From Arcuatula senhousia (taxonomy: Eukaryota > Mollusca > Bivalvia > Mytilida > Mytilidae): 64,000 nt of DNA. How positions within the stretch are numbered: position 1 is the stretch's first letter; every line of letters starts with the position of its first letter. Under the pieces are notes generated by a model. That model was not told the DNA's origin. It did not search any database and worked only from the letters and a program-made list of their open reading frames with translations. This document shows positions 49,880 to 58,837 of the stretch, piece after piece. Both the position numbers and the translations under genes were made by a program. The DNA is taken from NCBI GenBank assembly GCA_963971305.1, contig OZ020303.1:17853184-17917183 (forward strand), read 5' to 3'.

Positions 49880-49979
49880 ACTTTGTTGTTAAAGATATAA
49901 ACAGGTTAAAGTCGGGCCGACTTGTCTTATAGAGGGCCGATTTGTCCTACAGACCGGGCCGAGTTGTCTGGCATTCACT
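49880..49979. repeat. Solo right end of the 35-kb fold-back family
   Basis: AAAGATATAAACAGGTTAAA then CGGGCCGACTTGTC and GGGCCGAGTTGTCTGGC match 35662-35759; no left arm nearby. Confidence 0.75.
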
Positions 49980-50422
49980 GAAATTTGTAGACTTTTAAAC
50001 TGGAAGAATGGAATTGTCTATTATTATTACACAAATTTGAATGAGAAAGTGTATGCTAACTGTGAAAGGATATTAACATGTACATTTAAGTATACATATA
50101 TATAGATTAGGTTATCAGTTTACAAAATGTACATGTATCATAGACCTGTAAATAAAATTTAATATTTTTATTTATGTTTCTATCAATAATGGGGGTAGAG
50201 TATGTATAAAATAAGGCACTTGTTTGTCGTGGACCAGACCTAATTAACTAAACCTAATAGTACTGTCAGTCACAGCGTCGGGTTATTCTGACCTTGGCTG
50301 AAATAAACGGTATTTGTTTTGTTTCGGTGCATTAGAATAAAATACTTTGAGTTGTTAGATCTTAAAAAAAAAATTTAAACAAATCGAAATTATAAATTTC
50401 AGACAGAATTAAGGCATCAAAA

Positions 50423-52339
50423 ATGGCGGATAAAGTAGTAAACATCAACAAGGCTACAAAAGAAGAGCTTATGTCCATTAGGGATATAGGCGAGTCTAGG
50501 GCTAAAAAGATTATTGCAGCCAGAGAGAAGAAGGGTAATCTCACTTTAGAGGATCTAGAGGATCTTAAGCAAATAGAGGGGGTGCCATGTACCATATGGG
50601 ATCCACTAGTCCAAGCAGGATGGGTAGTCATGGACCAAAGACCAGAAGAAAGGACGGACGAGAAACCAGAAGACATTGCCAAAATTAGACAACAATTGGA
50701 GTCAGTTAAAACAGAACTGCTCATTGCAAAACAGAGTGTGGTTACCAGTGAGAAGGAGAAAAGTCAGTTGAAAGATGCGGTCCAACAATTGACAGAAGAA
50801 GTTGAAAATCTAACACGAGAGAAAGAGACCTTGGAATCTAAGTCTAATTATGATAATGAAAGGTTGGTTGAGATGAGGACAAAATATGCCGAACAAGCTA
50901 AGGAAAAAGATGATGAGAAAGACCACTTAATGGGTGAGATTGAGAAATATTTGGGATATGAAAAGCAATGTCAGAAGCTGACCAAAGAGCAACAGCAGAA
51001 TAGTATAAGACTACAAGATTATGTAACTGAAGTTACCAGCTTAAAACACCAAGTGGAAGATCTAGGAAGGACTTTGACATTGGCACAGAGTGAGATAATA
51101 GATAAAGACGAGACCATTAAAGAACAAGACAGAAGGATGAACATCATGGAAACGGATCTACAGGAGAAAGAAAGGGAACTTCAAGAACAACAAGATAGAG
51201 TGAGAACGTTGGAAACAGAGCTACAGATTGCTAAAACCACAAGAACGGTTAATGAAGTAGCACCAGGAAGTCGATATGTGGGAAGAACAGAACAAAGTAA
51301 TAAAAGTAACAATGATAATAATAGGTCATCAACTCAAGACCGAGATACAGCACGACTGTCTAGGAACACCAGTACAACCACAACAGTTAGGCCTGCCCCT
51401 ACACAACAACCACAGGTCCCAAGGTTGGCTCCTTTTGATGGAACGCTGGATTGGAAAGCTTATTTTCTGCAATTCGAACATACAGCACAGAGATTTGAGT
51501 GGACTGATAATCAGAGGCTAGACAATCTCATTCTATGCTTACGGGGGAAAGCGCTGAAGCATTTCAGTACTCGTCCAGCGCCAGTGCAACAAGATTTCCA
51601 TAGATTAGTGGATAGTATGAAATTAAGATTTGGACAAAAAGATCTGCCACAGGCCATTAGGAGACAGCTTCATAGTGCCAAACAGATGGTCGAAGAGACA
51701 TTAGATGACTTTGCAGAACGGGTACAAGAGTTAGCTACTGACGGATATGGGGAACTACCTGAGGAAATGATAGAGGACATGGCGGTGGAAGCCTTTCTAA
51801 AAGGCTGTTCTGATGTGAAAGCAGCTCTCTCAGCTATGGATAAAAATCCCCAGAAATTGGATCAAGCATTGAGCTATGTAAGGAGCGCCATATATAACCA
51901 CAGACTTCTCCTAGGCAACAAAAAACCGGAAGTAAGGAAAGTACAGTTCGAAGACCAACATGAGATGTCTAGCGATAGTGAAGACAGTGACAAGGGGATT
52001 GTTCGAAAAATTGCGCAAAAACCAAACAAAGCCTTTGGTAGGACTGCATCGCAACAACCCATGGAATCACAGGTAGCAAAGAATGCAGAAAACATTAGCA
52101 GATTAAATGAAAAAATGGAGGGTGTCGAAAATAACATTTCAAGAATATTGACTATATTAACATCGAGTCCTAAAAAGACAGATCGACCCAGATCACCTTC
52201 ACCGGGTAGAGGACGAAGTCCAATGAGAGACATAGTGTGCTACAGTTGTTCTGAGAAGGGACATTATGCAAATCAATGTCCTAAAAAGGTAGTAATGTCC
52301 CCCAGGAAGTCTTTAAACGGACAGGGACCAGGGAATTAG
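50423..52339 (+). CDS. gag: Gag with N-terminal helix-hairpin-helix and coiled coil, 638 residues
   Basis: Structural protein of the element. Residues ~5-60 read as a helix-hairpin-helix DNA-binding domain of the ComEA kind (VNINKATKEEL, SIRDIGESRAKKIIAAREKK, then LEDLKQIEGV). Residues ~80-285 are Lys/Glu/Gln-rich heptad-like sequence, a long coiled coil. Residues ~330-510 fit the retrotransposon gag capsid region (WKAYFLQFEHTAQRF, ETLDDFAERVQELA). A CCHC knuckle (CYSCSEKGHYANQC) lies near residue 606, just before a basic tail. An AAATTTCAG acceptor-like site at 50401 precedes the ATG. The stop at 52337-52339 lies in the loop of the frameshift hairpin. The HHH domain on a gag is unusual to my knowledge. 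Confidence 0.9.
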   Translation: MADKVVNINKATKEELMSIRDIGESRAKKIIAAREKKGNLTLEDLEDLKQIEGVPCTIWDPLVQAGWVVMDQRPEERTDEKPEDIAKIRQQLESVKTELLIAKQSVVTSEKEKSQLKDAVQQLTEEVENLTREKETLESKSNYDNERLVEMRTKYAEQAKEKDDEKDHLMGEIEKYLGYEKQCQKLTKEQQQNSIRLQDYVTEVTSLKHQVEDLGRTLTLAQSEIIDKDETIKEQDRRMNIMETDLQEKERELQEQQDRVRTLETELQIAKTTRTVNEVAPGSRYVGRTEQSNKSNNDNNRSSTQDRDTARLSRNTSTTTTVRPAPTQQPQVPRLAPFDGTLDWKAYFLQFEHTAQRFEWTDNQRLDNLILCLRGKALKHFSTRPAPVQQDFHRLVDSMKLRFGQKDLPQAIRRQLHSAKQMVEETLDDFAERVQELATDGYGELPEEMIEDMAVEAFLKGCSDVKAALSAMDKNPQKLDQALSYVRSAIYNHRLLLGNKKPEVRKVQFEDQHEMSSDSEDSDKGIVRKIAQKPNKAFGRTASQQPMESQVAKNAENISRLNEKMEGVENNISRILTILTSSPKKTDRPRSPSPGRGRSPMRDIVCYSCSEKGHYANQCPKKVVMSPRKSLNGQGPGN

Positions 52340-52354
52340 GCCGTCCCCTGGTCC
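52312..52354 (+). promoter_or_regulatory. -1 programmed ribosomal frameshift signal, gag to pol
   Basis: In the gag frame the codons TCT TTA AAC give the heptamer T TTA AAC (52312-52318), a classic slippery site. A 6-nt spacer follows (52319-52324), then GGACCAGGG (52325-52333) pairing perfectly with CCCTGGTCC (52346-52354) around a 12-nt loop that holds the gag stop. The pol frame is -1 relative to gag and open from 52285, so a -1 slip gives Gag-Pol directly. Confidence 0.88.
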
Positions 52355-52416
52355 ACCCCAATCATACAGGTCAACCACCACCATTAGAATATGCCGGCTC
52401 TAGTAAGTCAGACAGA

Positions 52417-55400
52417 ATGAACATTCCAGCTGGAAATACTTTGCAACAGGCTTCCTGTACTGATTATAGCGCCGGTAGTCCTGGCCTTAGTCATACAGGA
52501 ACAAAGCCAACTACACAGCCATTCCAGCTATTGGGACAACCTGAAGAGGGCAAGGTAAATTTTTCCTGTACTGACTACAGCGCCGGTAGCTCTGGCCTTG
52601 GTCGTACAGGAATAAACCTTAGTTGTACAGAAGAAGCAGAAGTCAAAAAGGTAGAATGGGCCAAGAAATCTAAGGAGATGATATTTCCAATTGTAGTCAA
52701 TGGAATAAAAGTCAATGCAGTTTTTGACTCAGGTTCAGATGTCACCATGCTTAGTAAGGAGTTTGTGAATCAGCTAAATCTTTCAACGCAACTAGGGAAA
52801 CCATTTACATTGAATGGGGCCGGAAAGGGAAGTAGGATTCCTGTCCAGTTGGGATGTCCAGTCACTTTTAAGATTGGACCTACAGAAACAAGGTGGAGGA
52901 TTTTGGCTGGGGATATCAACGACAAGGTCATTATTGGTCTAGACCTTTTACATCATATACATGCTCTTTTAGATTTTAGAGACTTTTCACTCACTATCGG
53001 AAAGAAGAAGTTCTATGCCATTGGTGTGGTACAGGATGATGAAAACATATTAGTGAGAAGGGTGAAGTTAAGTAAAAAAGTTGTTTTGCCTCCAATGCAT
53101 GCCGCTCAAATCACAGGAACCGTTGACCGGCCATGCAATGACACCTTGTATGTACAGCCAAGCCAGAATTTAAAAAATGTAACCATGCCACACACAATTG
53201 TTGATGGAGGAGAACATGTTCCCCTTATGCTGAGTAACTTTTCAGAGTCATTTGTCACATTACGAGCAGGGACTTTAGTGGGAACATGTTTTGAGGTAAC
53301 ACAGGTAGACGATGCAAGTGAAATGTCTAAAATGACCACCAGGAAAGTACAAAGTAGGAAGATAGATAACAGTATAGTTCCTCCACACTTGACTGATCTT
53401 TTTGAGAGGTCTAAGACACATCTTGATGACCAACAAAGTCTCCAGCTAGCTGAGCTTCTTTGCCAATTTCAAGACACGTTCTCTAAAGACGATCTGGACA
53501 TCGGTCAATTTTCAAAGGTCCAACACCGAATTGATACTGGAGATGCCATCCCTACTAAGGAAGGCTTGAGAAGGACTCCTCTGGGTTTAGAAAAAGAAGA
53601 GGAAAAACATCTACAAGATTTGTTGGATCGAAAGATTATACAACCTTCCCATTCAGAATGGTCAGCCGCGCCTGTAATCTGTAGAAAACGTGACGGCAAA
53701 ATAAGATACTGTATTGATTATCGTAAACTCAATGGGGTAACTAGGAAGGACGCCTTTCCTTTGCCCAGAATAGAATCCTGCATTGATCAACTTCGAGGCA
53801 CTAAGTTTATGAGCTGTTTGGACATGAGTGCAGGTTACTACCAATTTGAGATCCACCCAGACGATCGTCATAAGACCGCATTCATCACCAAATATGGGCT
53901 CTTCGAACATGTGCGATTGAGTTTTGGGTTGTGCAATAGCCCAGCCTTCTTTCAGCGGGTGATTCAGCTTATCCTCACTGGGTTAACATGGTCTCAATGT
54001 CTGGCTTACCTCGATGACATTATTGTCTTAGGGAAGGACTTCGAAGACCATCTAAACAATTTGAAAGAAGTGCTAACCCGATTCAGAGATAACAACCTGA
54101 AGCTCAAGCCAAAGAAGTGCAGTCTTTTTCAAAAGGAAGTTGTTTATTTGGGCAAACTGATATCAGAAGAAGGTATATCCATTAACCCTTCAAATATCAA
54201 GGTTATAAAAGAATGGCCGCTACCCACTTCCAAGAAACAAGTACAGTCTTTTCTAGGTTTTGCCAACTATCACCGAGATCATATTCCACACTTAGCAGCC
54301 ATTGCACAACCTCTACATGAGTTGACCAAGAAGTCGAGCACTTTCCTGTGGAAGGAAGAGCACACACAGGCTTTCGATACCATAAAGACGGCAATAATCA
54401 ACTCAGCAATGTTACAGTTCCCTTCTCCAAATGAGACCTTTATCTTAGATACTGACGCTTCTGACACTGCAGTAGGCGCTGAATTGCTTCAGGAGATTGA
54501 TGGAAAAGAGTATGTCATCTGCTTTGCCAGTAAAGTATTAGCTCCTGCACAAAAGCGTTACTGCACAACACGAAAGGAGCTATTAGCTTTAGTAACTTTT
54601 ACCAGGCAGTTCAGACACTACCTTCTGGGTCGTAAGTTTATTGTAAGAACTGATCACCACAGTCTCATCTGGCTGATGCGTTTTAAGAACTTGGAAGGAC
54701 AGCTGGCCCGATGGATGGAAGAGTTGGCGCAGTATGACATGGCCATACAACACAGAAAAGGAAGTAAACATGTTAACGCAGACAGCATGTCCAGGATCCC
54801 AGACGAATTAGACAGGTGTGGACACTATATCGCAGGGGCAGACCTGGAAAATCTACCTTGTGGAGGATGTCCCTATTGCACCAGAGTCTATAGGCAATGG
54901 CGAGACTTCGAGGAAGAAGTAGACTATGTAGGACCTCTGATGGTAAGAGCTGCTGTTCTGACAGGGACAAGTACCAGGAACAGCACAGAGTACGAACAAA
55001 ACAGGCCACAGCTGTACCCTCCTCGTTCTTCTGGCAGTGCCGGTAGCTCTGGCCTCCAGAATAGTGGGGAGGGATTTATAAACTGGTTGGAAGGAAAATC
55101 AGTACAGGAAATGGCTGATCTTCAACGGGAAGATCCAGATCTAAAGGTGGTCATCAAGTGGTTGGAATCTGGTAATGAACCAAAGACGGTTGAATTACAA
55201 CTCTCCAGTCCAGCTGTAAAACACTGGTGGAGTTGTAGACAGCAGTTAGTGTTAAAGGATGGCTGCCTGATGTATATATGGAGTAGTTTAGAGAGTAACA
55301 AATCCTTGTTATTGGTGCCCAGAATAATTCAGCATGAAGTTTTAAGCCATTGTCACGATGATAAGACGTCTGGTCATATGGGCAGGGACAAGACATTGGA

Positions 55401-56703
55401 CAGAGTACGACAAAGGTTCATGTGGCATGGTGTCAGACAAGATGTAATACAATATGTGAGGTCCTGTGAGGTATGCAATAGGAATAAAGGGGCAAACCGG
55501 AAAGCCAAAGGCCCCTTAGGACAATTCCACGCAGGAGCCCCCATGGAGCGCGTTCATATGGATATTTTGGGTCCACTGGTTGAAAGTAAACAGGGGAATA
55601 AGTATGTTTTGGCCATTATTGACCAATTCACAAAGTGGGTCGAGTTCTATCCTCTACCAAATCAAAGTGCTGAGCTTATAGCAAAAGTCGCCGTTGAAAA
55701 CTTCTTTGCTAGATTTGGATGCCCCTTACAAATCCATACGGATCAAGGGCGGAATTTCGAAGGAAAGGTCTTTAAGGAGATGTGTCAAATATTGGACATA
55801 TCCAAGACACGGACGACTCCCTACAGACCCTCTTCCAATGGTCAAGTGGAACGGTTTAATTCTGTTATAATGAATGTTGTGCGGTGTTACATCAAAGGCA
55901 AACAAAAGGACTGGGATGAGCATCTATCTGTGTTGGCTGGTTCCATTCGTTCCTGTTACAACAGACACACAGGCTTCTCCGCTAATATGATGATGCTTGG
56001 CAGAGAAGTCCACCAGCCGGTAGACTTGGTTTATGGCACAGCTTTCCTTAATTCGAGATCATCTGACAGTAATAGCTATGTCATCGACCTACAGAAAAAC
56101 TTACAGGAAGTTCACAAGATAGCTAGAGATAATTTATTGGCTGTGCAAATTGTACAAAAACGAGATTACGATCTAAAGTTATGTCAGAAAACCTACAAAG
56201 TGGGAGATATTGTCTACAGACTTAATCCAGCAACCAAAAAAGGACAATGTAGGAAGTTAAAACCATTATGGCAGGGTCCCTACATCGTGACAAAAGTAAT
56301 AACTCCTGTCCTTTATCAAATCCAGAGAAGAAAAAGAGAAATTGTAATACATCATGATCAACTTAAATTATGTGAAGATAGGAAACCGGCACGTTGGATA
56401 GAAGTAGTGAGACAACGTTTAGGTCTCGACTTGGAAAATACAGTAGAAGGACATCAGCCACCAGTTACAGCAGAGAGAGATAAGACGGGGGTAGCAAGCA
56501 GTAACAGTGATAATGATGAGACTTTCTTGTATGCTTTGGAATCCGATACAGAGGATACTGACTCTGAGGATGAGAACGTTGAAGAAATAGCAGTCAATGA
56601 AGGGCTACCTCCCCTAAATTTAACACACAGAAATGGCACCAATAGAGAGTCAGCTAGGTCTAGGAGGCCACCAGCTTACTTGGAAGATTATGTGCCAGAA
56701 TGA
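52417..56703 (+). CDS. pol: Pol: protease, RT, RNase H, integrase, 1428 residues from first ATG
   Basis: Probably expressed as Gag-Pol by the -1 shift at 52318, not from this ATG (the frame is open upstream to 52285). Domains in order: aspartic protease (VFDSGSDVTML, ~residue 105), RT (LDMSAGYYQFEI; YLDDIIVLG at ~531), RNase H (DTDASDTAVGAELLQ; RTDHHSLIWL), zinc-binding integrase N terminus (H and C-x2-C: SCEVCNRNK), integrase core (MDILGPL; HTDQGRNFEG; Glu of NGQVERFNSV), and a C-terminal domain (GPYIVTKVITPVLYQI). No chromodomain seen. No stop or shift in 4.3 kb; catalytic residues are present. Three hairpin inserts encode SAGSPGL (near residue 18), SAGSSGL (~56) and SAGSSGL (~873). Confidence 0.95.
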   Translation: MNIPAGNTLQQASCTDYSAGSPGLSHTGTKPTTQPFQLLGQPEEGKVNFSCTDYSAGSSGLGRTGINLSCTEEAEVKKVEWAKKSKEMIFPIVVNGIKVNAVFDSGSDVTMLSKEFVNQLNLSTQLGKPFTLNGAGKGSRIPVQLGCPVTFKIGPTETRWRILAGDINDKVIIGLDLLHHIHALLDFRDFSLTIGKKKFYAIGVVQDDENILVRRVKLSKKVVLPPMHAAQITGTVDRPCNDTLYVQPSQNLKNVTMPHTIVDGGEHVPLMLSNFSESFVTLRAGTLVGTCFEVTQVDDASEMSKMTTRKVQSRKIDNSIVPPHLTDLFERSKTHLDDQQSLQLAELLCQFQDTFSKDDLDIGQFSKVQHRIDTGDAIPTKEGLRRTPLGLEKEEEKHLQDLLDRKIIQPSHSEWSAAPVICRKRDGKIRYCIDYRKLNGVTRKDAFPLPRIESCIDQLRGTKFMSCLDMSAGYYQFEIHPDDRHKTAFITKYGLFEHVRLSFGLCNSPAFFQRVIQLILTGLTWSQCLAYLDDIIVLGKDFEDHLNNLKEVLTRFRDNNLKLKPKKCSLFQKEVVYLGKLISEEGISINPSNIKVIKEWPLPTSKKQVQSFLGFANYHRDHIPHLAAIAQPLHELTKKSSTFLWKEEHTQAFDTIKTAIINSAMLQFPSPNETFILDTDASDTAVGAELLQEIDGKEYVICFASKVLAPAQKRYCTTRKELLALVTFTRQFRHYLLGRKFIVRTDHHSLIWLMRFKNLEGQLARWMEELAQYDMAIQHRKGSKHVNADSMSRIPDELDRCGHYIAGADLENLPCGGCPYCTRVYRQWRDFEEEVDYVGPLMVRAAVLTGTSTRNSTEYEQNRPQLYPPRSSGSAGSSGLQNSGEGFINWLEGKSVQEMADLQREDPDLKVVIKWLESGNEPKTVELQLSSPAVKHWWSCRQQLVLKDGCLMYIWSSLESNKSLLLVPRIIQHEVLSHCHDDKTSGHMGRDKTLDRVRQRFMWHGVRQDVIQYVRSCEVCNRNKGANRKAKGPLGQFHAGAPMERVHMDILGPLVESKQGNKYVLAIIDQFTKWVEFYPLPNQSAELIAKVAVENFFARFGCPLQIHTDQGRNFEGKVFKEMCQILDISKTRTTPYRPSSNGQVERFNSVIMNVVRCYIKGKQKDWDEHLSVLAGSIRSCYNRHTGFSANMMMLGREVHQPVDLVYGTAFLNSRSSDSNSYVIDLQKNLQEVHKIARDNLLAVQIVQKRDYDLKLCQKTYKVGDIVYRLNPATKKGQCRKLKPLWQGPYIVTKVITPVLYQIQRRKREIVIHHDQLKLCEDRKPARWIEVVRQRLGLDLENTVEGHQPPVTAERDKTGVASSNSDNDETFLYALESDTEDTDSEDENVEEIAVNEGLPPLNLTHRNGTNRESARSRRPPAYLEDYVPE
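52452..52501. repeat. Hairpin insert a (in pol)
   Basis: Apex AGCGCCGGTAGTCCTGGCCT; stem TTCCTGTA...TACAGGAA plus inner pairs, about 14 bp with one bulge. In-frame, encodes SAGSPGL. Confidence 0.85.
52564..52611. repeat. Hairpin insert b (in pol)
   Basis: Apex AGCGCCGGTAGCTCTGGCCT; stem TCCTGTAC...GTACAGGA plus 5 inner pairs, one bulged base. Flanks resemble copy a, so a and b may be a local duplication. Confidence 0.85.
55018..55072. repeat. Hairpin insert c (in pol, before integrase)
   Basis: Apex AGTGCCGGTAGCTCTGGCCT; 17-position stem CCTCCTCGTTCTTCTGG with CCAGAATAGTGGGGAGG, 16 positions paired counting G-T. Stem sequence unrelated to copies a and b. Confidence 0.85.
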
Positions 56704-57050
56704 TTTTATTATATAAAAAAAAAAAATTATAAAAAAATAATAAATAAATAAAATAAATATTATGAAAATAAATAAAATGTATATATTTTTGTTAAAATAC
56801 ATGTATACACTGTTTAAACATATAATGGATAAATAATAAAGCCTAGATGGGCATTTTGAATTATTATTGTTTGTTTTATTTAATGTTGTAAATAAACTAT
56901 TAAATTATATGTAACTCTGCCCATTAAACACAAGATGAACAAAATAAATCCACTAATTTCGAAATGATAATACACCCGTCCTTTGCGCTAGGGAAATATT
57001 CTGCCTAAACAACTAAAACCACATTACTAACCAATTATTCTCTTTCACAG
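56704..57050 (+). other. AT-rich spacer ending in a splice acceptor
   Basis: Very A/T-rich run with several AATAAA words, then TTATTCTCTTTCACAG at 57035-57050. Position and quality fit a 3' splice site for a spliced subgenomic ORF3 message, as used for env genes. Confidence 0.6.
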
Positions 57051-57052
57051 GA

Positions 57053-58663
57053 AACGGTAAATCCCTGGAAGAAGAGGTGGGATACTTTGAAGAAGTGGAA
57101 GTGGTGGAAGAGGTGGTCGAGGTTGGAGAGGTGGAAGTGGTGGACGAGGTTGGAGAGGTGAAAGTTGTGGACGAGGTCGAAAAAGTGGAATTGGAAGTGG
57201 ACAAGCCAGATGAGGACGTCAGAGTGGTGGAGTTGAAAAAGAGGGCTAAAGGTGGCGTGTGTCTGATTTGTGGTGAGAGACAGAGGCATCCGGGACGCCA
57301 TGCTCTTGAGCACCTGCCATGGTTTTGGGCCCCAGACACAGCATGTTGGGGCTGCAAGGTACATGTTGGAAGGGACTCACAACTGAGGACACATCTAGCC
57401 GGAGTACATGCAGAAGACAGTGGTAGTTGTAGATACAATCCTGAACTCCGTCCAGATCAGTGGGTTGAGCTTATTAATGGTAGTCTGTATCAACTGGCAG
57501 AATGTCTGGGAAGACAGGTCCCTTCAGAATTGGTGGATGTGATTAATCAGATCTTGCCTCCTACTACCTGCATTCAACCCCTTGAGTTAAATAAGGAAGC
57601 GAAACAACTGGCTGAACAGTATGTGAAGTATAACCAATGTCCAGTAACAGAGATTACCATTTTCAGTTCTGCTATATCCTTTGGGATTTTATCACTCTTT
57701 CATTGGAAAGTTTTTACAGCCCTCATGTCATTGGTAACTTCCACTTATCAAATCAGAATTAAGGAATCAACAGAAAGGAGGGATCGAATGGGATTTATTG
57801 TTCCAGGGCCGCTAGCCGAGAAAGATCCTGCACCGATTGTGGATGCACACTTCCATCTGGACAAGTTCCAGCTCAGCGCCGGTAGCTCTGGCCTAGCTGG
57901 ACTTGACCTGATGGAAACACAGAGGTTCCGCACCACCATGGTGTTGGCTGTTGCCAATTTTTGTTTCCCGGAGAGGTACCCTACAGCCAGTGAGCGTACG
58001 GAAATGAAAAAGACGGCAGAATTTCTATTCAGCTTTGGATTACATCCCCGGGTGATTCACAACTACTCTACAAGACAGCTGGATGGCTTCATCAACCACC
58101 TGAAGGACTTGGTTAAGTCTTCAAGGGCAGTTGCTGTGGGGGAGTGTGGACTGGACACAACAGATGGTGCACACTCCTCCCATATCAGGAGGCAAATAAA
58201 GTATCTTGAGGCTCAAGTAAATATTGCAGCAAAAACTGGTCTGGCACTGGTCATCCACTGTCGAGGAGACGAACAACTCCACATTCAGTTGTTAGATGTC
58301 CTTGTTAAAATCCTGTCACCAGATCATCCAGTTCACTGGCATTGTTTCCTGGGTTCCCTTGAAGTTTTTAGTTCCATTACTGGCTATTTTACCAACATTG
58401 TCATTGGAGTCACACCATTCATTTTTCATCAGGATAAAGCCACTCAAATTTGCAACTTCATTAGATCGTTAGGTGCCAGGGCATTGGACTACCTTGTCCT
58501 TGAGTCAGATTCTCCCTTTATCAAGTACCAAGGATCTCCGACCACACCCTATGTTGTACATTATGTGGCAGAAGAATTGGGCAGAATATTGAATGTCTCC
58601 TGGGAGGAAGTCTGTACAAGGACAGCTGAGAACGCTGCCAAAGTGTATAAGAAACGCCATTAA
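57053..58663 (+). CDS. ORF3: Cys/His fingers plus TatD-family nuclease domain
   Basis: Open from 57017 to the TAA at 58661-58663, but with no ATG before about 57789; translation therefore probably needs splicing onto an upstream exon through the acceptor at 57050 (phase: two bases, then codons from 57053). About 536 codons. Residues ~1-55 are Val/Glu repeats (VEVVEEV). Next come Cys/His motifs CLICG...H...H and CWGCKVH...HLAGVH, two C2H2-like fingers. A hydrophobic stretch follows (IFSSAISFGILSLFHWKVF). From ~57830 it reads as a TatD metallohydrolase: DAHFHLDKF (HxH), VAVGECGLD (Glu), ALVIHCRG (His), VHWHCF (His), ESDSPFIKY (Asp), i.e. all expected metal ligands. TatD enzymes are DNA exonucleases or related hydrolases; role here unknown. 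Alternative: a captured host gene fragment. Confidence 0.85.
   Translation, partial: NGKSLEEEVGYFEEVEVVEEVVEVGEVEVVDEVGEVKVVDEVEKVELEVDKPDEDVRVVELKKRAKGGVCLICGERQRHPGRHALEHLPWFWAPDTACWGCKVHVGRDSQLRTHLAGVHAEDSGSCRYNPELRPDQWVELINGSLYQLAECLGRQVPSELVDVINQILPPTTCIQPLELNKEAKQLAEQYVKYNQCPVTEITIFSSAISFGILSLFHWKVFTALMSLVTSTYQIRIKESTERRDRMGFIVPGPLAEKDPAPIVDAHFHLDKFQLSAGSSGLAGLDLMETQRFRTTMVLAVANFCFPERYPTASERTEMKKTAEFLFSFGLHPRVIHNYSTRQLDGFINHLKDLVKSSRAVAVGECGLDTTDGAHSSHIRRQIKYLEAQVNIAAKTGLALVIHCRGDEQLHIQLLDVLVKILSPDHPVHWHCFLGSLEVFSSITGYFTNIVIGVTPFIFHQDKATQICNFIRSLGARALDYLVLESDSPFIKYQGSPTTPYVVHYVAEELGRILNVSWEEVCTRTAENAAKVYKKRH
57862..57905. repeat. Hairpin insert d (in ORF3)
   Basis: Apex AGCGCCGGTAGCTCTGGCCT; stem CAAGTTCCAGCT with AGCTGGACTTG, 11 pairs and one bulged T. 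In frame, encodes SAGSSGL shortly after the HxH metal motif. Stem unlike the other copies. Confidence 0.85.
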
Positions 58664-58697
58664 ATGATCCAGTGGTGCAGAGTTGTGTATATAGACT

Positions 58698-58837
58698 GTT
58701 TTTAAAGAGTTCTTCTAGGAAAGAAGGATGTTGTTTTTAAAGAGTTCTTCTAGGAAAGAAGGATGTTGTTTTTAAAGAGTTCTTCCAGGAAAGAAGGATG
58801 TTGTTTTTAAAGAGTTCTTCTAGGAAAGGAGGATGTT
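58698..58837 (+). repeat. Four 35-bp repeats ending in a polypurine tract
   Basis: Units start at 58698, 58733, 58768 and 58803 (GTTTTTAAAGAGTTCTTC, then TAGGAAAGAAGGATG). Each carries an AGGAAAGAAGGA purine run; the last, GGAAAGGAGGA, directly abuts the TGTTATG start of the candidate LTR, as expected of a plus-strand primer. Confidence 0.85.

Noticed and set aside
52283..52288. AAA AAG as the frameshift site
   Set aside because: The preceding base is T, so the P-site tRNA would re-pair with TAA; the T TTA AAC site downstream fits much better and is followed by the stem.
57077..58663. ORF3 as a plain host TATDN gene
   Set aside because: Placed between pol and the polypurine tract, shares the hairpin insert with pol, and has no host-type start; kept as an alternative only.
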